From DASPKM01 sp035628135 (GTDB lineage Bacteria; Bacteroidota; Bacteroidia; Chitinophagales; Chitinophagaceae): 64,000 bases of DNA. Shown here piece by piece: positions 34,032 to 41,869 of this stretch. The stretch covers positions 930,001 through 994,000 of the forward strand of contig DASPKM010000010.1 of assembly GCA_035628135.1 (NCBI GenBank). The letters run 5' to 3'. Both the position numbers and the translations under genes were made by a program. Each line of letters opens with the position of its first letter. Within the stretch, counting starts at the first letter, position 1. Under the pieces are notes generated by a model. The model was not told the origin of the DNA and searched no databases. It was given only the letters and a program-made list of their open reading frames with translations.

Positions 34032-34517
34032 TCAAATCACGTTTTCAGGACTTACCAAAAAATTTTTTAACTGGACCCGTGCGCGATGCAGGTAAACTTT
34101 TACCTGGCTTTCGCTTAGCCCGGTGATCTGTCCGATCTCTTCATACGAATAGCCTTCATAATCTTTCAGCATGACCAGTGAGCGTTGGGTTTCATTCAAT
34201 CTTTTCAACGCTTCTTCCAGGATCTTTTTGGTGTTGTGTACCGGCCGGTCGGTAATGCGCGTTTCTTCCCTGAATTCTTCTTTAAGATAAATCCTTTTCG
34301 ACTTCCTGATATGATCTATCATCTGGTGGTAGGCTACTGTAAAAAGATAAGATTTGCTTTTTTCATAGTCTACCTCGTTCCGGTTACGCCACATTTTCTC
34401 AAAAGCCGTTTGCACTACATCCCTCGAGTCCTCCTCGTGGCGGAGGTTTTTAAGGATGAATCGATACACGTTGTCCGCGTACTCAGTGACACATTGGTTG
34501 TATTCTTTATCGGTCAT
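34032..34517 (-). CDS. ECF-type RNA polymerase sigma factor
   Basis: 161 aa. Region 2 (about 10-75) has YRFILKNLRHEEDSRDVVQTAF and KMWRNR, which bind core enzyme and the -10 element; region 4 (about 100-155) has LNETQRSLVMLKDYEGYSYEEIG and LSESQVKVYLHRARVQLKNFL, the helix-turn-helix for the -35 element. The short linker is typical of group 4 factors. First gene of a sigma/anti-sigma/barrel operon. It probably responds to an envelope signal, as the anti-sigma is membrane-bound; the signal is unknown. Confidence 0.92.
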   Translation of the reverse strand: MTDKEYNQCVTEYADNVYRFILKNLRHEEDSRDVVQTAFEKMWRNRNEVDYEKSKSYLFTVAYHQMIDHIRKSKRIYLKEEFREETRITDRPVHNTKKILEEALKRLNETQRSLVMLKDYEGYSYEEIGQITGLSESQVKVYLHRARVQLKNFLVSPENVI

Positions 34518-34609
34518 AAGCAGTAAAACCTGTTTACAATCATTTTTAAGAATGCCTGTTTCATAGTATTACGGCCACAAGCTAGGAAATGTTACACCTT
34601 TTAATTAAA

Positions 34610-34722
34610 AAGTCATTGGGTCGTTAGGTGATTAGGTCATTAGCCGTTTCGGGCTGTTGCGCCTTATAAAGAAAAAAGCCAATAAATCACTGAAAACAAA
34701 TGACTTATTGACCTAATGTATT
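34610..34722. repeat. Intergenic repeat family A (GGTCATTAGGTCATT), inverted pair
   Basis: Left arm 34610-34655 consists of variants AGTCATTGGGTCGTTAGGTG then ATTAGGTCATTAG; the right arm 34698-34722 has TGACTTATTGACCTAATG, its inverse. It lies upstream of the sigma gene and downstream of the 67-aa gene. Related copies at 36851, 46783 and 63771. Confidence 0.65.
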
Positions 34723-34742
34723 AACGATTCCGAACTTAAATC

Positions 34743-34946
34743 TTATCTGCCGAGCAGGTTGCGCGTAATGGACTCGATCAGGAATTCGCTCCGGGTATTC
34801 TTTTCAACGCATTCAGCCTGTTCCTGTTGCGTGCACTCCTCCTTATTAGCGGCCTTCGGGTTGGAGCGGGTAGCCGCCACCACAAAAGCTGCGGCGGTGA
34901 TTATCAGCACCACCATCAGTGTTCTTATGAATGAGTGTTGTTTCAT
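34743..34946 (-). CDS. 67-aa membrane-anchored or exported protein
   Basis: MKQHSFIRTLMVVLIITAAAFVVAA is a signal anchor; the short rest contains two cysteines (EECTQQEQAECVEKN) spaced for a disulfide, and a C-terminal amphipathic SEFLIESITRNLLGR. A normal ATG start, a hydrophobic segment and its own space between repeat A and a 320-bp gap support translation. Function unknown. Confidence 0.55.
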   Translation of the reverse strand: MKQHSFIRTLMVVLIITAAAFVVAATRSNPKAANKEECTQQEQAECVEKNTRSEFLIESITRNLLGR

Positions 34947-35267
34947 GATCAGGACCCAAAAGTATGACGAAGGAATGACTTAAATGTTACAGAAATCTAA
35001 AAATAAGCGCCCATCACATAAAAATCACATGAAAACCCCTATTAAGTACCCGGATCTGGGGAGGATGTTGCATGGGAGCGATAAAAAATTTAATTATTAA
35101 ACGACTTCATCCGGATAGCCTGGATATTTCAAATGCTATACAGCATACAATGATACCTGTATTCGGATTCTCCGAAAGACACAGAAGCCAGATATCAAAT
35201 TGACCGGCAACTGCGTATCGGGAAAGTCGGAATATGACTTTACTTTTGTGCCATAACTTGTAGCCAT
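34947..35267. other. 321-bp intergenic region before kbl
   Basis: No gene seen. The right end holds the kbl -7 element. The left half should hold the promoter for the 67-aa gene. I see no hairpin or repeat here strong enough to name. Confidence 0.4.
35241..35248 (+). promoter_or_regulatory. kbl promoter -7 element (TACTTTTG)
   Basis: Exact TAnnTTTG match, 19 nt before the ATG at 35268. Confidence 0.5.
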
Positions 35268-36470
35268 ATGAATGAGAACCTGGTAAAACGACTGACCCGC
35301 GAACTGGATGAGATCCGCGAAGCCGGCCTCTTTAAACGTGAACGCATCATTTCATCCCCCCAAGGCGCGGAAATTATCGTGAACGGTAAAACAGTGCTGA
35401 ACTTTTGCGCCAATAACTACCTCGGCCTTTCATCGCACCCTAAAGTAATAGCCGCCGCCGAGCGCAGCATCGAATACCGCGGGTACGGCATGAGCAGCGT
35501 ACGTTTTATCTGCGGCACTCAGGACATTCATAAAGAACTGGAGAATAAACTCGCGGCTTTCCTCGGCACCGAGGACACCATATTATACGCCGCCGCCTTC
35601 GACGCCAATGGCGGCGTATTCGAACCGCTGTTCAATGAGCAGGATGCCATCATTTCCGATGAACTTAACCACGCTTCCATTATCGACGGCGTACGCCTGT
35701 GCAAGGCACAACGTTACCGCTACAAGCACAACGATATGGCCGACCTGGAGGCCAAACTGCAAGAATCGCGACACCTGCGCGACCGCATCATTGTTACCGA
35801 TGGATCGTTCAGCATGGATGGCACCATTGCCCAATTGGACAAGATCTGCGACCTGGCAGATAAATACAACGCGGCAGTAATGATAGATGAATCGCACTCC
35901 AGTGGCTTCCTTGGAAAAACCGGTCGCGGCACCCACGAATACCGCAATGTAATGGGCCGGATAGATATCATTACCGGCACGCTCGGCAAGGCATTGGGCG
36001 GCGCACTGGGCGGATTTACCAGCGGAAGGCGTGAAGTAATCGAAATGCTGCGCCAGCGTTCCAGGCCATACCTGTTCTCCAATTCACTTTCTCCCAGCAT
36101 AGTGGGCGCCAGCGTTGCAGTATTGGACCTGCTAAGCGAAACAACGGAGCTAAGAGATAAACTGGAATACAATACAAAATATTTCCGCAGTAAAATGACC
36201 GAGGCCGGCTTCGATATCAAACCGGGCGATCATCCCATTGTCCCTATCATGTTATACGATGCTGTAGTGGCGCAGAACTTCGCCGCGAAACTATTGGATG
36301 AAGGTATTTACGTGATTGGCTTCTTTTATCCGGTAGTGCCGAAAGGACTTGCAAGGATACGCGTGCAACTAAGCGCTGCGCACGAACAACATCACCTCGA
36401 CAAAGCCATTGCCGCCTTTACAAAGGTGGGAAGCGAACTGGGAGTATTAAAGGCCGCGGTTACTTCATAG
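35268..36470 (+). CDS. kbl: Glycine C-acetyltransferase (2-amino-3-ketobutyrate CoA ligase)
   Basis: PLP enzyme that cleaves 2-amino-3-ketobutyrate with CoA to glycine and acetyl-CoA, the second step of threonine breakdown by the Tdh route. 400 aa, family length. Visible: FCANNYLGLSSHP, FICGTQDIHKELE, ISDELNHASIIDG, VTDGSFSMDG, MIDESHSSGFLGKTGRG (Asp pairs with PLP nitrogen) and ITGTLGKALGGALGGFTSG with the Schiff-base Lys. The alternative is serine palmitoyl- or KAPA-synthase-type alpha-oxoamine synthase; the LGKALGG lysine context and ends fit Kbl best. No tdh gene is next to it. The 3' end overlaps the convergent ridA by 11 bp. Confidence 0.9.
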   Translation: MNENLVKRLTRELDEIREAGLFKRERIISSPQGAEIIVNGKTVLNFCANNYLGLSSHPKVIAAAERSIEYRGYGMSSVRFICGTQDIHKELENKLAAFLGTEDTILYAAAFDANGGVFEPLFNEQDAIISDELNHASIIDGVRLCKAQRYRYKHNDMADLEAKLQESRHLRDRIIVTDGSFSMDGTIAQLDKICDLADKYNAAVMIDESHSSGFLGKTGRGTHEYRNVMGRIDIITGTLGKALGGALGGFTSGRREVIEMLRQRSRPYLFSNSLSPSIVGASVAVLDLLSETTELRDKLEYNTKYFRSKMTEAGFDIKPGDHPIVPIMLYDAVVAQNFAAKLLDEGIYVIGFFYPVVPKGLARIRVQLSAAHEQHHLDKAIAAFTKVGSELGVLKAAVTS

Positions 36471-36840
36471 CGATCATACTGATCTCTACATTCACATTTC
36501 TCGGCAGTCCTTTAACCGCCACGGTTTCCCTCGCAGGAAAATCGCCATTGAAATATTTGGCGTACACTTCGTTTACCGCGCTGAAGTGCGACATATCGCT
36601 CAGGAAAATAGTTGTTTTCAACACGCGGCTGAAATCGATCTCCGCTGCAGCCAGTATCGCTTTCAGGTTGTGCATTACCTGGTGCGTTTCTGCCGAGATA
36701 TCGCTTGCTTCTACTATGCCGGTTTTGGGATTGATGCCTACCTGTCCTGAAATAAACAACAGGTTGCCGGCCTGCACTGCCTGGCTGTAAGGGCCGATAG
36801 GTTCAGGTGCGTCTTTAGTGTGGATGATTCTTTTTTCCAT
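36460..36840 (-). CDS. ridA: RidA family enamine/imine deaminase
   Basis: 126 aa from ATG 36840, the family length. It hydrolyses reactive 2-aminoacrylate and related enamines formed by PLP enzymes. Motifs: GPYSQAVQAGNLLFISGQVG, a NLKAILAAAEIDFSRVLKTTIFL helix-strand, and the signature FPARETVAVKGLPRNVNVEISMIA with the substrate-binding Arg. The open frame goes 6 codons further up, into its promoter. It is convergent with kbl, itself a PLP enzyme; the pairing may be functional but shared strand is lacking. Confidence 0.92.
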   Translation of the reverse strand: MEKRIIHTKDAPEPIGPYSQAVQAGNLLFISGQVGINPKTGIVEASDISAETHQVMHNLKAILAAAEIDFSRVLKTTIFLSDMSHFSAVNEVYAKYFNGDFPARETVAVKGLPRNVNVEISMIAMK

Positions 36841-36844
36841 GCGG

Positions 36845-36852
36845 CAAAAATA
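36845..36852 (-). promoter_or_regulatory. ridA promoter -7 element, predicted leaderless
   Basis: TATTTTTG on the minus strand ends exactly 4 nt (CCGC) before the ATG at 36840, placing the transcription start at the start codon. Confidence 0.55.
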
Positions 36853-36951
36853 GGTCATTGGGTGATTAAGTCATTAAGCCAATAGATCCATAGATCATAG
36901 AAGCTATAGGTTATTTACTCAATGACCTATTGGCTCATTGACTCAATGACT
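36851..36951. repeat. Intergenic repeat family A, large inverted repeat
   Basis: Left arm GGTCATTGGGTGATTAAGTC then ATTAAGCCAATAG (36853-36884) and right arm AATGACCTATTGGCTCATTG then ACTCAATGAC (36919-36950) are mostly complementary around a central stretch with GATCCATAGATCATAG. It lies between the divergent ridA and the gene at 36983, overlapping the ridA -7 element by 2 bp. Confidence 0.65.
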
Positions 36952-36965
36952 TTAAAATTCGGTCG

Positions 36966-36973
36966 TATGTTTG
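36966..36973 (+). promoter_or_regulatory. -7 element of the 3HCDH-like gene and tsaB (TATGTTTG)
   Basis: Exact TAnnTTTG match, 9 nt before the ATG at 36983. Confidence 0.5.
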
Positions 36974-36982
36974 CGCAAAAAA

Positions 36983-37618
36983 ATGAAGCTGGCGATCCTG
37001 GCAAAGGAACCTGTCAAGCAGGAATGGCTGATGAAACCGGTTGGCCAAGCAGGGGTGCAATGGGTAGAAGATATCGATGCGCTGGCGTCGGCGCAAGCCG
37101 ACGCGTACTTTCATTTGGGATTCGAAGAAGACCCCGCCAGCATTCGCAAATTGGTTCGCATAACCGGCCCCGTTTTCATCAATTCAGTAATTGAACCGCT
37201 GATCGATAGCGAACTTTTAGCAGCGGCACAGGAAAATTGCCAACTTATCCGCATCAATGCCTGGCCCACATTTTTAAAAAGAGAGCTCGTGGAGTGTTGT
37301 ATAGCCGACCCCTTCGACGAAACCACGGTAAAAGAAGTATTTGCCGCACTGGATTGGAAGTACAGGATAGTGCCGGACGTTCCGGGTATGATCAGTCCCA
37401 GGATCATCGCCATGATCATCAACGAAGCGTACTATACTTTGCAGGCAGGCGTAAGCACCAAAGAAGAGATCGACACGGCCATGAAGCTCGGCACCAATTA
37501 TCCCTTTGGCCCTTTTGAATGGAGCGAAAAGATCGGGCCGCAAAGAGTGCACGCGCTGCTGCAGGCACTAAGCAGGACCGATGCGCGCTACCAACCCGCG
37601 GAGAATATGGAATTGTAA
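36983..37618 (+). CDS. 3-hydroxyacyl-CoA dehydrogenase C-terminal-domain protein lacking the NAD site
   Basis: 211 aa from ATG 36983. The C-terminal half matches the 3HCDH helical domain: VPGMISPRIIAMIINEAYYT, LQAGVSTKEEIDTAMKLGTN and YPFGPFEWSEKIG. The N-terminal half is short (about 100 residues), begins MKLAILAKEPVKQEW and has no GxGxxG, so NAD binding as in true dehydrogenases is unlikely. It may be a scaffold, a degenerated enzyme, or act on another ligand. It stands 2 bp before tsaB and is thus in one operon with it. No frameshift is seen: the frame is open and starts behind a promoter element. Confidence 0.75.
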   Translation: MKLAILAKEPVKQEWLMKPVGQAGVQWVEDIDALASAQADAYFHLGFEEDPASIRKLVRITGPVFINSVIEPLIDSELLAAAQENCQLIRINAWPTFLKRELVECCIADPFDETTVKEVFAALDWKYRIVPDVPGMISPRIIAMIINEAYYTLQAGVSTKEEIDTAMKLGTNYPFGPFEWSEKIGPQRVHALLQALSRTDARYQPAENMEL

Positions 37619-37620
37619 AT

Positions 37621-38307
37621 ATGTCTTTCATACTGAACATAGATACTGCTACTGAATCTGCCAGCATTGCGCTTGCACGCGAGGGCGAAGTATTAGCCTC
37701 GATGGAGAATGAAGACCAGAAAGACCACGCTGCATGGATACATACCGCCATCCGCGAACTGATGCAGCAAGGCAATTGCAGCATGCAGCAACTACAGGCC
37801 ATAGCAGTAACCGCGGGCCCCGGATCATACACGGGGTTGCGCGTAGGCATGGCTACGGCTAAGGGTCTCTGTTATAGCCTGCAAATTCCCCTGATAACAG
37901 AAAGCACTTTAAAGATGATGGCTGTTGCTGCTATTGAACAAATCTCCCCGCAAGGCGATATCACCGGAACGCTTTTTTGCCCGATGATAGACGCGCGCCG
38001 GATGGAAGTGTTTACCGCCGTGTACGACCATTTGCTGGACGAAGTATTGACACCGCAACCGATGATATTGCATGGCAATTCATTTGGGGAACTCCTGCCC
38101 GTAAAACCTATGGTTTTTTTTGGGTCGGGCAGTAAGAAATTCAGGGAATTGATGCACTCGCCCGCCGCCCATTTTGCGGATGTCCGCCATCACGCCAGGC
38201 ATCTTTCCCGGCTAAGCTGGCCCAGGTTCCAGGCCGGTAATTTTGAGGATCCGGCCTATGCCGAACCCGCTTATCTTAAAGAATTCCACACTCATACCAA
38301 AAAATAG
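37621..38307 (+). CDS. tsaB: tRNA N6-threonylcarbamoyladenosine biosynthesis protein TsaB
   Basis: 228 aa. Non-catalytic partner of TsaD in the t6A37 tRNA modification complex with TsaE. The ASKHA ATPase-like N-terminal lobe is evident: ILNIDTATESASIALA, ITAGPGSYTGLRVGMATAKGL-type block (AVTAGPGSYTGLRVGMATAK) and ARRMEVFTAVY. The ATG at 37621 follows the upstream stop by 2 bp; the frame is open further up through the previous gene but the family starts here. Essential housekeeping gene in most bacteria. Confidence 0.95.
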   Translation: MSFILNIDTATESASIALAREGEVLASMENEDQKDHAAWIHTAIRELMQQGNCSMQQLQAIAVTAGPGSYTGLRVGMATAKGLCYSLQIPLITESTLKMMAVAAIEQISPQGDITGTLFCPMIDARRMEVFTAVYDHLLDEVLTPQPMILHGNSFGELLPVKPMVFFGSGSKKFRELMHSPAAHFADVRHHARHLSRLSWPRFQAGNFEDPAYAEPAYLKEFHTHTKK

Positions 38308-38402
38308 CCCCCTCATCATAATACAATTCTTGCTATCCTGTAATGGATTGTAATCCAGTTATATTTGTTGTTACTTAATTCCCTTAAAACCAGCTAACGT
38401 TT

Positions 38403-38747
38403 ATGAACTCGGTCAACAATTATTCGCTCGTACTGAATGGCAATCCCGGTAATACACCCGTTAAAGTTGACCTGTTAAACGTTAAGAAGGCTGCGGTTAT
38501 ATTGCGCGCCATCAATCACAAATTGCGGCAGCAAATATTGCGCTTGCTCGATGAGCACGCAAAACTCACCGTTACAGAAGTATACATTCGTTTAAGATTG
38601 GAACAATCCGTTGCTTCACAACACCTGGCCATCCTGCGAAGGGCAGGATTCGTTAAGACGGAGCGCGATGGCAAATTCATCTATTACATGGTAAATGCAG
38701 ACAGGCTGATGGTTGTAAACCAGTTTGTTGACAATTTAGTGGGATAG
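38403..38747 (+). CDS. ArsR/SmtB-type winged-helix regulator without cysteines
   Basis: 114 aa. The winged helix is plain: AINHKLRQQILRLLDEHAKL, TVTEVYIRLRLEQSVASQHL (recognition helix) and AILRRAGFVKTERDGKFIYYMV (wing). An N-terminal extension of about 30 residues precedes it. The protein has no Cys at all, and the usual metal motif ELCVCDL is replaced by LTVTEVYI; so it cannot sense persulfide by a thiol pair as BigR/SqrR do, nor bind metal by Cys. It stands 42 bp before the persulfide dioxygenase gene, whose promoter lies between, which suggests that it controls that gene. Confidence 0.88.
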   Translation: MNSVNNYSLVLNGNPGNTPVKVDLLNVKKAAVILRAINHKLRQQILRLLDEHAKLTVTEVYIRLRLEQSVASQHLAILRRAGFVKTERDGKFIYYMVNADRLMVVNQFVDNLVG

Positions 38748-38750
38748 CGG

Positions 38751-38785
38751 TTTGAGGTTCTCTTAACAAACTATGGCTATCTTTG
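38751..38785 (+). promoter_or_regulatory. Promoter of the persulfide dioxygenase gene, predicted leaderless
   Basis: TTTG at 38751-38754 and TATCTTTG at 38778-38785 with 23 bp between; the -7 element ends exactly 4 nt (CGGC) before the ATG at 38790. It begins 4 nt after the regulator gene stop, a natural place for control by that regulator. Confidence 0.6.
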
Positions 38786-38789
38786 CGGC

Positions 38790-40190
38790 ATGTTTATCAA
38801 GCAACTTTATACCAATTGCCTGAGCGAGGCAGCCTATTATATCGAGAGCGAAGGAGAAGCCGCCGTTATCGATCCCCTGCGCGACATTGAAGAATACATT
38901 CACCTTGCAGATGAGCGCAAGGCTACCATCAAATATATTTTTGAAACACATTTTCATGCCGACTTCGTAAGCGGCCACCTCGACCTTGCAAAGGCCACTG
39001 GGGCGCCCATCGTATACGGTCCCAATACTGAAACCAATTTTTCGATACACCTCGCAAAGGACGGGGAGGTGTTTGATCTTGGCCATATTTCCATCGAAGT
39101 ACTGCACACGCCCGGCCATACCCTGGAATCAACCTGCTATTTGCTGCGCGATGAAACCGGTAAGCCCCATGCTATTTTTACCGGTGATACTTTATTTGTC
39201 GGCGATGTGGGAAGGCCTGACCTTAGCAGCGGCAACCTTAGCCAGGAAGAGCTCGCAGCCATGTTGTATGATTCGCTTCAAAGTAAAATCATACCATTGC
39301 CCGACGAAACAATTGTATATCCCGCGCATGGGCCTGGCAGCGCCTGTGGTAAAAACCTGGGGCCATCTACTTTCAGCACGCTGGCAAACGAAAAAGAAAC
39401 CAATTACGCGTTGAAGCCGCAATCAAAAGAAGAATTCATTAAGGCCGTTACAACAGGTTTGAGCGCCCCTCCCGAATATTTCCCGATCAATGCGCGCATC
39501 AATAAAGAAGGTTACGATAGCCTGGAATATGTATTGTCCAACGCACTGAAACCACTAAGCGTAACTGAGTTCAAACAACTTTCCGGCGATGCGATCATAC
39601 TCGATACGCGTAAGGCCACCACTTTCACGCAGGGATTTGTTCCCGGCTCCATCAGCATAGGCCTCGAAGGCCGTTATGCAGAATGGGGCGGCAGCCTTTT
39701 ATCATTCGACCAGCCAATATTGTTGGTTACCGAAAAAGGAAAGGAAAGAGAAAGCGCTGTGCGGCTTGCAAGGGTGGGCTTCGATAAATTTCTCGGTTGC
39801 CTCAACGGCGGTTACGAAGCCTGGCGCGCAGCCGGCGAACCCATCGACCTGATCATCGATGTAGAAGCCGATGAAATGGTCATGGACCTTCCGCACGATG
39901 ACAGGATGGTGGTACTGGACGTACGCGCCGAAGCGGAATTCGCCGACGGACATATTGCAGGCGCCGTAAACCTTCCGCTGACCAATATGAAAGATCCAGG
40001 CACAATGGCCACCATCCAGGACGGCGACAACCTGTACGTGCATTGTGCTGGTGGCTACCGCAGTGTGATAGCGGCCTCGCTGCTCAAGCGTCAGGGCATT
40101 CACAATCTCCGCAATGTGCTGGGCGGATGGAATGCTATTAAGGAACAGGAGAAGGTGGAAGTGGTGAAGGAGAAGAGCGTGTTGAATTGA
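38790..40190 (+). CDS. Persulfide dioxygenase-like MBL protein fused to two rhodanese domains
   Basis: 466 aa. The N-terminal metallo-beta-lactamase domain (about 1-240) has the ETHE1-like iron site THFHADFVSGH, HTPGHT, FTGDTLFVGDVGRPDL and VYPAHGPGS. Two rhodanese domains follow: the first (about 265-355) lacks a Cys in its loop (LLVTEKGKERESAV), the second (about 360-460) has the active loop HCAGGYRS. This resembles CstB of staphylococci, which oxidises persulfides and moves sulfane sulfur. Likely role: clearing hydrogen sulfide-derived persulfide in the cytoplasm. It is probably controlled by the ArsR-type gene upstream. No sulfide:quinone reductase gene is in the window. Confidence 0.9.
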   Translation: MFIKQLYTNCLSEAAYYIESEGEAAVIDPLRDIEEYIHLADERKATIKYIFETHFHADFVSGHLDLAKATGAPIVYGPNTETNFSIHLAKDGEVFDLGHISIEVLHTPGHTLESTCYLLRDETGKPHAIFTGDTLFVGDVGRPDLSSGNLSQEELAAMLYDSLQSKIIPLPDETIVYPAHGPGSACGKNLGPSTFSTLANEKETNYALKPQSKEEFIKAVTTGLSAPPEYFPINARINKEGYDSLEYVLSNALKPLSVTEFKQLSGDAIILDTRKATTFTQGFVPGSISIGLEGRYAEWGGSLLSFDQPILLVTEKGKERESAVRLARVGFDKFLGCLNGGYEAWRAAGEPIDLIIDVEADEMVMDLPHDDRMVVLDVRAEAEFADGHIAGAVNLPLTNMKDPGTMATIQDGDNLYVHCAGGYRSVIAASLLKRQGIHNLRNVLGGWNAIKEQEKVEVVKEKSVLN

Positions 40191-40206
40191 TTATTAATTT
40201 TGATCA

Positions 40207-40248
40207 TTTATTATTATATCAGCCATTAATCAAATAATTAATAATAAA
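40207..40248. terminator. AT-only hairpin between convergent genes
   Basis: TTTATTATTA (40207-40216) and TAATAATAAA (40239-40248) form a perfect 10-bp AT stem with a 22-nt loop, between the dioxygenase and response-regulator stops. Weak as a terminator, but the position fits. Confidence 0.4.
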
Positions 40249-40251
40249 TAA

Positions 40252-40914
40252 TTAAACAGTAACGATTCCGTTCTTTATTGCATACATCACCAACCCAACC
40301 CGGGTTTTGCAGTTGAGCTTTTCAAACAACGCATCACGGTACCCGTCGATAGTACGCGGACTCAGGAACATTCTGTCCGCGATTTCCTTATAGGTCATTT
40401 CGGTGCAGGCTAGTTTCAGGAATTCAATTTCCCTTTCGTTCAATTGAACCAGTTGCTTGATATTGGACTCTTCTTCATCCAGTTGATTGATGGTATGTAT
40501 GAGCCGGCCGGTTACCATTTCTGAATAATAATATCCTTTGCGTACGATGGAGTCCAGGGCGGTCCGCAGCTCGGAGGGATCGGAATCTTTCAATATATAT
40601 CCTTTGGCACCGGCCTTGAACATGCGGATGATGGCATTTTCGTTATCGTACATGGAAAGGGCCAGCACTTTTACCTCAGGATAATTTTTTTTAAGCCAGA
40701 GGGCGGTATCGTAACCATCCATTTCGGGCATGTTAATGTCCAGTAGTACGATGTCGGGCAGGTAGCGGGCCTGCAGTTGTTCAATGAAGTGTTTGCCGTT
40801 ATTGGCTTCAAAGAGCACTCCATATTCACCAAAGCTTTTTACCACGCTGGCCAGGCCGTTACGAAGCAGGACGTGGTCGTCTACAAGCGCCACATGTGTT
40901 TGCTGTTGTTTCAT
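40252..40914 (-). CDS. NarL/FixJ-type response regulator
   Basis: 220 aa. Receiver domain (about 6-125) with LLDINMPEMDGYDTALWLKK, whose first Asp is the phosphoacceptor, LALSMYDNE and KAGAKGYILKDSDPSEL (conserved Lys). A linker leads to a LuxR-type helix-turn-helix (about 150-215): LNEREIEFLKLACTEMTYKE and MFLSPRTIDGYRDALFEKL. The gene overlaps the kinase gene at 40911 by 4 nt, so kinase and regulator are co-translated. The target genes are unknown; no nearby promoter shows a shared dyad. Confidence 0.93.
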   Translation of the reverse strand: MKQQQTHVALVDDHVLLRNGLASVVKSFGEYGVLFEANNGKHFIEQLQARYLPDIVLLDINMPEMDGYDTALWLKKNYPEVKVLALSMYDNENAIIRMFKAGAKGYILKDSDPSELRTALDSIVRKGYYYSEMVTGRLIHTINQLDEEESNIKQLVQLNEREIEFLKLACTEMTYKEIADRMFLSPRTIDGYRDALFEKLNCKTRVGLVMYAIKNGIVTV

Positions 40915-41690
40915 ACAGGACCATTATTTTTTTCCAGGGGAAGGTCAATGGACACGGTGGTGCCTTTTCCGAGGGTACTGGTCAATTGGAATGTTGCTCC
41001 GATGAGGGAGGCGCGGTTCTGCATGTTTCGAATGCCCAGTCCGAATTGTTGTTCTGTCAGCAACCGGCGGTCATCGAACCCTTTTCCATCGTCGGATACC
41101 GTTAAATTAAACTGCCGGGATTCGTAAAACAACCGTACAATCACGGTTTTTGCACGGGCATGGTTAATAATATTGTTCAGCAATTCCTGGAATATGCGGT
41201 AAAGGATCAGTTCTTTTTGTTTGTCGAACCGGAAGGGTTGGCCCTGGTGGTTGAAAATGGCCTCATATCTACCGGTTTTAGCTATAAGGGCTATTTCGCG
41301 TTGAATGGTTTCGTGCAGGCCTATCTCCTTGATCATTTCGGGGCTAAGGCTCTTGCTTAAATTGCGCAGGTCGGTAATAGCCTTGCCCACCAGCTCCTTG
41401 GAGCGCTGAATGGTTTCGCCGGTAGTTTCGAGGTCACTGAAATCGGTGGTATGCAGGTTGAGCTTAACCAGGCTAAGCACTTGTCCGATATTATCATGAA
41501 TTTCCTGGGATATTTTTTGAAGGGTTTGTTCCTGGATCTCTATTTTGGATTTGAGAAGCTCCTGTTGAAATTTAAGTTTCTTTTTCTGATTTCCCCTGTA
41601 GGCAAACAGTGCAAAGGCGATTAATACAATGGCCAATAAAATTATGCTCCATATAATGGCAGTGATCATAAAGGCTCCCTCATCGATCAT
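40911..41690 (-). CDS. Sensor histidine kinase (HisKA_3/NarX type), copy 1
   Basis: 259 aa. One N-terminal transmembrane helix (about 8-28, MITAIIWSIILLAIVLIAFA), a coiled stretch, then the HisKA_3 box SQEIHDNIGQVLSLVKLNL with the phosphorylated His, and the ATPase domain with QELLNNIINHARAK (N box), SDDGKGFD and FGLGIRNMQNRA (G boxes). It has almost no extracellular part, so its signal must come through the membrane or a partner protein. Start: ATG 41690 or, 7 codons on, ATG 41669. The 4-nt overlap with the regulator makes it the cognate kinase. Confidence 0.92.
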   Translation of the reverse strand: MIDEGAFMITAIIWSIILLAIVLIAFALFAYRGNQKKKLKFQQELLKSKIEIQEQTLQKISQEIHDNIGQVLSLVKLNLHTTDFSDLETTGETIQRSKELVGKAITDLRNLSKSLSPEMIKEIGLHETIQREIALIAKTGRYEAIFNHQGQPFRFDKQKELILYRIFQELLNNIINHARAKTVIVRLFYESRQFNLTVSDDGKGFDDRRLLTEQQFGLGIRNMQNRASLIGATFQLTSTLGKGTTVSIDLPLEKNNGPV

Positions 41691-41869
41691 AGAATAGGTT
41701 AGGCAGAGGCTGGTTCTTTGGTTTGGGTTTGTAAAACTAGATTGGGTTATTGGGTTAATATCCCGTTTTTTCCGGCAAGTCGAGGGGTGAAATCACCTTC
41801 GAGTACATGAAACCACTTACCCGGAATAGGGTATCAAGCGGGCGCAACGGGAGACTATTAACGATCGCT

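Noticed and set aside
36983..37618. Pseudogene or 5' truncation of a 3-hydroxyacyl-CoA dehydrogenase
   Set aside because: A -7 element and ATG stand directly before the frame and it is coupled to tsaB, so it looks like a functional short protein and not a remnant.
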